In this document: piece by piece, positions 55,481-64,000 of the stretch
Position numbering within the stretch: position 1 is the first letter of the stretch
Layout of the letters: the number at the start of each line of letters is the position of its first letter
Assembly (NCBI GenBank): GCA_959347315.1
Contig: OY365806.1
Span: 35,001,526 to 35,065,525, forward strand
From: Bimastos eiseni
Lineage: Eukaryota; Annelida; Clitellata; Crassiclitellata; Lumbricidae
DNA: 64,000 bases
Direction of reading: 5' to 3'
The notes under the pieces: generated by a model
Told to the model about the DNA's origin: nothing
The model's input: the letters and a program-made list of their open reading frames with translations, nothing else
Database searches by the model: none
Position numbers and translations under genes: made by a program

Positions 55481-58400
55481 GTCCCGTTTATTTGGTTAAT
55501 TGTTGATAATGGAAATCGACAAATAAAAGATTATTTAGTACATAACCAGTTTAGAATATTAAATTTCAGAAATGGATAAAAAGAGCAATGGAAATGGAAT
55601 CATGTATTAATAAAAAATTATGATAAGTGGATGTACAGACCAGTAGGAAAAGTTATATTTTATTTATTTGTTTATATATTTATTTATTTACCACATGACT
55701 GTTAGTTCTGTAAATCGGATTCTGAGACATAGGACAATGTAACATGAACAATGTATCCTGCCATTACAGGGATTGTGCTCATCCGGCAGAGCCAGCCAGC
55801 GTTCGATCACAGAACCCAGATAGACAAATAGATATCTTGTGTTTGGTCTGGTTGGGCACTGGTGCGTCGGTGGATGATGCGTTATGGTACGAACAAGTGG
55901 TTGATTGGAGCCAATGTCACCACGATTATGTTTTCAAGGAGCCACGAGACACACGAAATACAGTGTGGCAAGATTTATGCGAGCCTTTATTTGACTCAAA
56001 GGCATAGATTGTCGGAATTGAAGGAAGATGCAATGTCCAATAGCATGCACAGATGATTTGATTCAATCAGAAGATATAAAAAAAATTACTTTGAGAAGAC
56101 AAATTGCATCTGATTTTGGGCAGATGTGATTGTGATTAACACCAGACAATTTACGTTTCTGGCCACTTTAGTTTCTACTGTTTCCAAACTATTGTTCAGG
56201 CATGTGTACATTGCAATACATAATACAATAGAGCTGTAATTTGATAACACCCTTCTTTACTAAAAATGTCAGAAGTGCTCATTGAAACGGGGCAACCATT
56301 TAAACATAGCTGTTGTCGCCTTGGTTGAGACAGTAGCTGATCATCTGCGAGTGTTAGGAGTACTGACAGTGGCAGCAGAGGCATAAATACCATAATTATT
56401 TTGTTTTCGCTTGGGCTGCTGCTAACATGTTGCTAGGTGTAATTGTGAGATTGGGAGTAACAGTGTGCAGCCTCTATAATAGTGACTGTTGCCTGTTATT
56501 ACTGTTTGAATTGCTTAAATGTTTCCTAGGGCATAAGAAGTAGTGAGCTACATGTAGAGTTTTATATGATTAATTGTAATTACAATAGTTATTGGCTGGT
56601 TATTGGTCACTCAATGTATCTATTTTGTTTTTTCTCATTATGGTTATGTTTATTATTGCTAGATGAATAATTATTAATTATATGTCATTGTTTGACCTTG
56701 ATGATCAGCTAGGTTACAAGCGATGGTTTTGAGTATTTGTAAAACCTTGCTGAAGCTCTGGGCACAATGTCTCAAAATTTTAATAATATATGGAGCTCTG
56801 TAGTTAACATTTCAGGAAGCAATGTACTGTCAATTTTGTATGATGTTCACATAATTTTACCCTAGGCAAGGTGGAAGGTCTGTGCATGATACCTTGTGTT
56901 GGTTGTTTTGCAGTTGTCCGCAGGCTACTCAACTGTAGGACTGTAACTTACAAAGATACCTTGCTCACAATGCAAAGATTCAATGATGAGGAAGATGGTG
57001 ACAGAGGCAATTCAAGTGATGCAGATGATGAAGAGGACAATATGGGTGACTATTGCAATGGTCATGACATCAAAGAAGACAATAAGAACAGCTGTGAGAC
57101 AAAAAGCAAAGATAACACAAGTGTAAGCAATGGAGAAGAAATTGCAGATTCTTCTGATGAGGAGACAAAGAATGAAGACGACAAAAGCAAAACAGATGTT
57201 GATGAACATCTAAAGCAGGTTAGGGTTGAAAACATGAGTCAGATGAAAAGTGAGCCAGATAACAGCGACCATGATCCCTCTGATGCAGTCAAGGATGTTG
57301 AGGAGTATTTTAGCGTTGAAGAAGATGATAACGATGTGACCTCTGACCCTCAGCATGCTGAAGCAAATGCAGAGCCTGCAAAGACACACATTGGTGGAAG
57401 TGCAGAGCTCCCTGAATCACATATCATTTTATCATATTCAAATGACAGCAGTGGGAGTTGTAGTGCAGCAGATGAAGAGTATCTCTGTGAGGAGCAGAAA
57501 TACAAAATTATGCCAAAGCAACAGAAGACTTCACTGGAGGACAAGAGTGAGACTCTGCTTCTAGAGGAAAACAGTGAAGATGTTGCTACTGAGACATCGA
57601 AAGATGAGACTATGTCACCTGCAGAAATAAATGAAGATGAACTTAATTTACCCATCCAGAAGGTGAAACTGTTGAAGATTCTGTCAGAGGCTAAGGTTCT
57701 TAGTGAAAGTGTTACAAAATGTGTGACTAATTTTGATGTTGTGAATGGAAAAGTTATCTTAGCTGGCACAAGTGAAAACATTTTCAATGCTAAGGTGAAG
57801 TTGTATGAGAGTGCCAACGTCATGTCGACATTCAGAGTCGAAATGCCAAAACAAACGTCAGAGCTCCTCTTTGCGGTTCAAGGTGCTCAGTGGCTTGAAA
57901 GAGAATTCCAGCAGCGTCAGATCAATGCAGTTCTTTACCCGAAAGACAGCAGCATCCATTTGATTGCTGCGGATGACAACACCTTTGAAGAAGCAACTAA
58001 GGTCCTCCAAGAGATCTTAGCAGTTAAAGTGATTCCATTTCAGGACGATCACTTGGAATATCTTCGATCAGCCACGTGGAAAAAATCGATGGATGAATTC
58101 AGTGCAGAAGAAATTATTCATATCATTGTTGATTTTAGCAGTAATGAGATCACTGTTGAAGGGCAAGCAAACAGTGTGAAATTGATTTCTGAAAAAATCT
58201 CAGCAGCGCTGAAGGCAAACAGCAAAGTTACAGAGCGCATCAAATTGAGTAAAGGAGAATTACGACTGGTGAAGGAACACAGCATTACTTTTGAAAGAAC
58301 AGTCAGAGATGCACTTTTTAAGTGAGTTCTGGTTTCTGTTTAATTTCTTTTATTTATTATTGTAGTTTCATGTTATATATTATAGTGAAAGTTCATGATA

Positions 58401-61400
58401 TCTACGAAACAAATATATACTCAACGGTTCGTGCAAGGCAAACATTGACACTCAATCCTAATGAGCTCAAGGGCTGCTGTTGTTAGTAATTTATCAGTCT
58501 CAATCAATGGATCAGAAACTGAATCATCCAATAAATCAATGTGTAATCAACCAAATCTCTTGTCATCCAATCATTGTTGGACATGTGTGACTTCTGTTAT
58601 TATTTCCTCCAGATGTGTTGGAGATCAGAAAGTAGAGATCGAATATAAGGAAGCATGCATTGAGCTGAGAGGATCTAGAGAGGCTGTTGAGGAGGCAAAT
58701 CGTGTGATCTCTGGGGAATACTTGTCCTCAATTCATCATCTGCCATTTGAAGTCAATATGCCAGGTGAGTGTCTCATCTTCTAATTTTGTAGCACAAGTG
58801 AAACTGTAACAGTACAGAAGGTTACAGGACTAGAAGATGGTCATTCAAGACATCGTCTAACATGATGAATAACATAGTAAATAATATGAGATTTACATCA
58901 CCAATGGAACTATTCAATCATTCATTATGAAGATTTATATAGTGTGTTTCAAGGTTACTACCTAGAGCCCACCCGACCCAAAAACGGCTGAAAGGACAGT
59001 TTTAAGGCGAGTATAAAAGGAGTCACAGTGGACCCTGGAGACAGACGTAATGCCAACAGGAGCCTGCTCCAGAGCAAGAGGCAATCACATTTTTTATACA
59101 GTCTTTCACAATTCACTATAATGCATTACATTACGGTACTTTGCCAAATGCATTTTTACTTGAATTTAACAAGTTACATCAAGTGCTTCACATGACAGCA
59201 ATCACAGAGCTTTATATTACAGTGCGCTACAGTGTATAGTCTTACCGGTACATTACTTTACTATCAAGAGAAGATGCATTATAGTGCACAACATTCACTG
59301 GATTACAATGCACTCCTTTAAAATGGATGTTGTGTTTTGACCAGACTTCAATTTAATAAGACGGCTACTAATTTTAAGTACAAGAACCCAATTGTTGGGT
59401 TTATGGGTAAAGCGTCTTACTGATGTTTTTCTTTGGCTTTGGTCTGTGCACTTTAATGAAATTTAGAATTGAACAAATTATTACATTATGCACTCTTAAG
59501 CACAGTGGGGGACTGAAGACAGTAGAAACATTATTTAATGGACAAATTCCACATGTGAACAACTACTTTATCGATATGAAATGAGAAGTATGTCTACTGA
59601 TTGTAATTGCAGTTGTTATACTGCATTTATGTGGTTTGTATGTGGTCGTTGTGTTAAACAAACAAGCTTGCCATTGTGTTGTGTTAAGGGTTGACCATAG
59701 AGAATTTTACAACAAAAGATTCGTTTGGTGAAGAAATAATCGATAACTTGGAGAGGAAGCACAAGTGTGTCATCGAAGTTTCTGAACGTAGTCAGGATCC
59801 TAGGTAAGACTGATTACTTTGTTTTATTTATTTATTCACTTATTTCTGAATCCCAGGTCAGCATCTGGGATTTAAAATGAAAGTAAGAGTGTAAAGGAAT
59901 TATCTGGATGAAGAGGATGAAGTCTGATTTAGGACCCATCCATATATCATGCATGCAAAAAATCAGACTTTCGGACCCTCTGTTGCACCGCATACATTTT
60001 GTGGACCCCTCCCTCCATGCGTGCCTACATCAGAGCTCTACTCCCCCTCCCCATTGCGAAGGTTAAATAGCTGAAAACATCTATAAGACATTGATTTTAC
60101 CACAGGCTATTTTTTTTAAGCATCTTATTTAACAACTTAAATTTTTTAACTGTTACGAAGAATTAAAACACTAACAAAACTTGCATTTTAAACCGTTTTA
60201 ATGCTAAATAAAATTGATATAAGCAGGAATATTGTATGTAAGTAGGTTTACAGTTCTGATTTTAATATTCCGTATTGTGTACGTCATAATTAGACAGTCA
60301 TATTTGCTTGCGTACATATTTTCGGAACTCCTTCACCCACCATACACACCGGTACGCTAAATCGCCGAAATTCGAAACCCCTCCCCTCGCAGCGTACGTA
60401 ATATGTGGACGGTCTTTTACTTATGATTATTATTTTGACCAAGGTTGCATTGATCCAAAGCCATAAATATTATATAGTATTAGTTGGTATGCATGACTTG
60501 GTGGCAGTGAGCAACTGTGAACAAAGGATTTGCTCAATGGCCTTTTACAGTGACCAGTTTATGGAATTATTGAACTACCATTATTCACATGACATGGTGA
60601 GTTATGGTGCCATTTCTACAGCACTCTAGGTAAAAGTGTAAGAAATTAAGAAATGAAATTGTATAGAGACATGTTGAAATCGTTTTCTGTGCATCGTTAG
60701 GAATGCTGACAGCACCGATACGCTTCCGGATGTGAAGGCTGCGGATGCTTCGGAAGCCGTGGGAATACTCGACAGTATGAAGGCAGCTCTGAGTTTCTTG
60801 GCAAATGTCAGTGGCGTGGTGGTGGCATCAGTTTTAGATTCAAAACCAGCTGATCCTTTGGTGCCTACAAGCACCGATGTTAAAAAAATTGCTTCCAACA
60901 TTACAATCCAGTTGGGCAGTCTTGTTGACTTCCGGGTTAGTCGATTTCTGTCACATTGTTTCAGTTTAGTTAAATCACTAGATGCTGATAATATTCCATG
61001 GATGGCTTCAAAGTAGTTTGAGTCAGATTTCTTATAAGTATATCTATCTATGATCAGCAGCACCAGAACACAGTGATTGAATGAATGAGACTGACAATTT
61101 GAAGATACCATACGTGTAATTAGAGTGAATGGACCTCTGGGATTTGTAGGGTTTCTGGGATATCTGTGGTTCCATCATTGGGCTATTGTGCACATTTGTG
61201 CCTCAGCCGAACGATCCATAAGCCTCCGGACAAAGTCCCTGATAAGTCTTTGTACTGAGTTGTAAATACCCAAGAATATCATTATAATGGTGTCTGTAGT
61301 AGCCTTAATAATAGCTGCCTTATAAAGAGACCATGGTATTACAAGGTTATTTTGATATCATTGAACTAATTTGATATTTATCATCTGACTGTGCTATAGT

Positions 61401-63753
61401 AGAATCAATGTATCTCTGGTGGGTAGAAGGTATCTGTACCTTGTATTTACCTTTATAACTTAGTTGCCTTACCTTTTATTTACCTTTGTAACTTATAAGA
61501 AACTGCATTCTTGTCGCAACTATTGAGAGTAAAATTTCTCTATAATTTGCTTGTGCTCCTTTTCTTGAATACTTATTACTGCTGAAGTTTCTTATCCTTC
61601 CTGAATGCTGAATTTTTCAGCTCTTGCAATGGTACACATTTGTTCAGTCACAAAACCTTAATTTTGTGTTTTATCATCTCTCAAAGCAGAATTTTTTTCC
61701 GCTCACGCAACCAATGTTCGTCTTAACTTATTGAAGACAATTTGAGATCTTTACAATAGTTTAAAAATAGTAAACCGTTGTATATTGGTTTTGCAGGCAG
61801 ACGTTCTCATCAACCCAATTGCTCAACCCACAAGGCAACTTGTTAAAGCTGGTGCTGTTGCAAAGTCATTCTACAAAAAGGGGAAGGATGTCCTGCAACA
61901 AGTTTGTCACTGTCCTTGGGATTCATAAAATTTTTTATTCAGATGGCATAAGTTTCTATTATGCAAGGAACAATGTATATTTGAGATGATCATTTATCTT
62001 TGGTTTCATTACCTCAGAGTAGTTTTGTTCCGGAAGAGGTACTGTATGAATTTATTAACTGATAAATATGTATGTTGTATATATGTGAATGCCTAAATAA
62101 GGCATTTTAGGAAGCTCACAAAGTTATGATAGTACTATACTATACAAGTATGAGTATTTTTCTCACCATTTTTGGTGTATTTTGTACTTTCAAACTGAAA
62201 AATTAGATCAGCAATTAATTCAATGATCAAGTAAATAATTAGATCAATGAATGTTTTTTACTAAAATTATAATAATTATAATATATAATACTGTACAACA
62301 AAGAATATTTTTCACCATTTTTGGGATAGTTTAAACTTTCAAATGATGAAATTAGATCATCATTTAATTAATTTAGTAATTGAGAAAAAGATGTAAATAA
62401 TAAGGTATTCAATACTAAGTTAATGCTTGGACATTATGATTATAGAATACTTATCTATAGACAGATTCTATCTGCAATGTCTAGTGCTATATTCTAAAAC
62501 ATTCGTGTTGCTTTCTAATGTGAGGTTTTTCTTGTATGTTTCAGGAGTTTGATCAGGTTGGTTCACCACGAGATTTTGGAAAGGGAATTTCCGTGACAAG
62601 TAATGCAGCTGGGGTTTTCTCGTGTAAGAAGATATACCATGTGGCCATTCGCCGTTTCAGAGACCAACAAAGTATCGAGGTATGCATATGATAGTGTAGC
62701 AAAATCTGTTAAGCAGTACAATTTTGTAGAAGGATTTGTACTGTTAAGAATTGTTGCCTCCAATAACTGTTTAAATCAATTGTAAGGTACTTAATTGATG
62801 GGTCTGTTCTTTAATTGAAAATTCACTGCTCGTGAAGATCGTTCTTACTAACTGTGACTATTTCACTCTTATTTTTTAATAGACAATGTAAATGCATTGT
62901 ATAAATATTTGTTCCTCTGTAGTTGCTGAAGCAGATGATAGGTGGTTGCATGAAAAAAGCAGAGGGGGAGAACATGACCTCAATTGCCTTTCCAACTGTT
63001 GGATGTGGACAGCTTGGATATGATATAAAGGATGTTGTCAGGTGCTTCAATGAAGCTGCTTTAAATTCCACACTTCAGGTAGATTATAATACCTCTTCGT
63101 CTTTTGTCGAATCATCTCTTCTTTCATGTTGTCTAAATTTGTTTGGTCTTACATGTTTTGTGTTCTCTCAGGCCAGTCTAGTCTTATCTAGTCCTTTTAT
63201 ACTCTAGTCTTGCTGACCTAATCTTGTCTAGCTTAGTACTTCTATCTGATCTAGTTCTTGCATGGTCTAGATATTGTCTATTGTTCCTGTCTAGGTTGTT
63301 AACCTGATTTGATTTTATACATCTGTGACACTTCGTTTCTTATGCCTTACAGTGAATGATGCACAGGGCCGTACCGAGGGGGGCAGCAGGTCCGTGGCCC
63401 TTGAAAGGGCGCAAATTTCAGGATTGAATAACTTATTATTCCATAAAATGCGCTATTTTCAAAATGTGGAGGCACCAGATTGATGCTAAACACAGGGCAC
63501 AATTATAGCTTGATATGGCCCTGATGATGCATATGAGGAGTATGATGCAAGTCAGTCCTATTTCCAATCTAGATTACCGCTGAACTCAAAAGGGAAGCTC
63601 TGAAACCGCTTATGTGCTTCCTTGTTTATTTTTTATATGATGTTATATCTTTTCCAGTCTGTGATTTTCAGGTCTACATCGTAGGCTATGAACAAGCAAC
63701 GTGTGATGCATTCACATCCAATCTGACAAAGCCCACTCTTTGTAAACCTCAAG
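55294..63753 (+). CDS. PARP14-like protein: RRM, acidic linker, KH-like repeats, macro domain (3' end outside window)
   Basis: Nine coding exons join without a phase break: 55294-55480, 56914-58321, 58613-58764, 59689-59803, 60701-60935, 61797-61901, 62545-62679, 62923-63078, 63672-63753, giving 858 codons so far. Residues 8-80 are RRM-like (YKLVVGNLPDSL, then GKAVVTFEDSEVVRRLL). Residues 86-300 are very acidic and probably disordered. Residues 310-640 contain KH-like segments (VEIEYKEACIELRGSREAVEEA). Residues about 688-855 form a macro domain (ADVLINP, AGAVAKSF, KIYHVAI, SIAFPTVGCGQLGY). In vertebrates this order is typical of PARP14, where macro domains bind ADP-ribose and a C-terminal WWE/ART follows; PARP14 family members act in innate immunity. 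No catalytic domain is visible here. The start is the first in-frame ATG after the acceptor at 55278, within AACATGGC. A DTX3L-like or macro-only protein remains possible. Confidence 0.85.
56914..58321 (+). CDS. PARP14-like exon 2, acidic linker and KH-like region
   Basis: Acceptor GGTTGTTTTGCAG, donor TTTTTAA|GTGAGT. Encodes residues 63-531. The first half is Asp/Glu/Ser-rich. The second half alternates strand- and helix-like segments (VNGKVILAGTSENIFNAKVKL; SSIHLIAADDNTFEEATKVL) typical of the KH-like repeats of this family. Confidence 0.9.
58613..58764 (+). CDS. PARP14-like exon 3, KH-like
   Basis: Acceptor TTATTTCCTCCAG, donor CCAG|GTGAGT. Reads KCVGDQKVEIEYKEACIELR after joining. Confidence 0.9.
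58930..59090. repeat. Dispersed non-coding repeat (TATAGCGC family) in PARP14-like intron 3
   Basis: TTTATATAGTGTGTTTCAAGG, AGACAGACGT, GACAGTTTTAAGG, GTATAAAAGG and GCCTGCTCCAG follow the order of the 12.5 kb copy. Confidence 0.5.
59689..59803 (+). CDS. PARP14-like exon 4
   Basis: Acceptor TTGTGTTAAG, donor CCTAG|GTAAGA. Continues from exon 3 as MPGLTIENFTTKDSF and ends VIEVSERSQDP. Confidence 0.85.
59930..60415. mobile_element. Possible DNA transposon remnant in PARP14-like intron 4
   Basis: GGACCCATCCATATATCATG at the left and, inverted from the right edge, GACCGTCCACATATTACGTA look like diverged inverted repeats about 480 bp apart. No target duplication could be defined. Confidence 0.4.
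60701..60935 (+). CDS. PARP14-like exon 5, lead-in to macro domain
   Basis: Acceptor TGCATCGTTAG, donor TTCCGG|GTTAGT. The final residues ITIQLGSLVDFR provide the first strand of the macro domain, completed by ADVLINP in exon 6. Confidence 0.85.
61797..61901 (+). CDS. PARP14-like exon 6, macro domain ADP-ribose loop
   Basis: Acceptor TTGGTTTTGCAG, donor CAACAA|GTTTGT, 35 codons in phase 0. INPIAQPTRQLVKAGAVAKS corresponds to the N-A-N...GGG-V loop of macro domains but keeps only the first Asn and one of the glycines. Confidence 0.85.
62545..62679 (+). CDS. PARP14-like exon 7, macro domain middle
   Basis: Acceptor GTATGTTTCAG, donor ATCGAG|GTATGC. Contains GKGISVTSNAAG and KKIYHVAI, the usual G-I-VT and K-I-HV strands. 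Confidence 0.88.
62923..63078 (+). CDS. PARP14-like exon 8, macro domain signature
   Basis: Acceptor TTCCTCTGTAG, donor CTTCAG|GTAGAT. Contains MTSIAFPTVGCGQLGYDIKD, the second ADP-ribose-binding loop of macro domains, with its Gly pattern kept. Confidence 0.92.
63110..63330. repeat. Degenerate TCTAGTCTTG-type repeat in PARP14-like intron 8
   Basis: Repeated GTCTAG, TCTAGT and TCTTG words with strong C/T bias. Small open frames here are not exons. Confidence 0.5.
63364..63523. mobile_element. Element B: hAT-like MITE (160 bp) in PARP14-like intron 8
   Basis: Ends CAGGGCCGTA and, inverted, CAGGGCCATA. Exact 8-bp duplication ATGATGCA at 63356-63363 and 63524-63531. A second, interrupted copy lies at 37603-37744 on the other strand. 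Confidence 0.9.
63672..63753 (+). CDS. PARP14-like exon 9, end of macro domain
   Basis: Acceptor TGTGATTTTCAG, donor CTCAAG|GTAGCT. VYIVGYEQATCDAF is the last strand and helix of the macro fold. It ends in phase 1, so coding continues to the right of the window. Confidence 0.82.
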
Positions 63754-64000
63754 GTAGCTAATATTGATTAATTAAAATTTAGACTTATTATAAGTTGATA
63801 TTATAAATTATATATTAGTTAATGTTGAAGGTACTATGTGTAGTAAAGTTTGCTTAATTATTGTAATAATATGTAATAATGATAATTCTTGTTTCATATA
63901 TTCAAATGGATAAGAACGTAATATGATTACAATCGTAGTGTGAACGGCTGATCACAAGTTATCACACACATTGAATTTTGGCTGTATCGGCAGCCATGCA
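63754..64000. other. PARP14-like intron 9, right edge
   Basis: AT-rich intron. No further exon before the window ends. Confidence 0.6.

Noticed and set aside
57350..57823. 157-codon minus-strand frame
   Set aside because: Antisense of the PARP14-like exon 2.
1..64000. tRNA, rRNA or CRISPR array
   Set aside because: No cloverleaf with A and B boxes, no rRNA-like conserved segment, and the tandem repeats lack unique spacers of constant length.

Overview
This is animal nuclear DNA: intron-split genes with GT-AG boundaries, long AT-rich intergenic DNA, abundant simple repeats, and several classes of transposon remnants. Gene content (Mos kinase, a CBARP-type calcium-channel regulator, a PARP14-like RRM/KH/macro protein), CR1/L2-like LINEs and hAT and mariner DNA transposons fit an invertebrate, probably marine, possibly a deuterostome. 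I cannot name the species.

Left part (1-24 kb). A two-exon Mos kinase gene lies on the minus strand at 2026-3847. Further right, also on the minus strand, is a gene I assign to CBARP (BARP). Its large terminal exon at 7250-10265 carries the conserved cytoplasmic blocks, and an exon at 19273-19563 carries the single membrane span. An intermediate exon (about 17993-18301) and a tiny start exon (23579-23690) are likely but not fully joined. The first intron of this model holds a 2.75 kb minisatellite whose plus strand has almost no T, so all six frames read open without coding.

Middle part (24-53 kb). I see no convincing gene here, only possible 5' exons near 30.57 kb and a doubtful exon near 31.8-32.0 kb. 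The region is a transposon landscape. Five elements have terminal inverted repeats plus matching 8-bp duplications (hAT-like), with a sixth at 24.3-25.2 kb and a seventh in the last intron of the right-hand gene. There is one Tc1/mariner-type element with a broken transposase, one LINE with a readable but disrupted reverse transcriptase interrupted by two nested elements, a 5'-truncated copy of that LINE, several minisatellites and a 170-bp tandem duplication.

Right part (55.3-64 kb). A plus-strand gene with nine coding exons whose phases all agree encodes an RRM-like domain, a long acidic linker, KH-like segments and a macro domain. It runs off the right edge. It is best described as PARP14-like, although no WWE or ADP-ribosyltransferase domain falls inside the window.

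The three genes do not form a pathway. They are independent neighbours: an oocyte MAPK kinase kinase, a membrane regulator of voltage-gated calcium channels, and an ADP-ribose/nucleic-acid-binding protein of a family linked to innate immunity in vertebrates.
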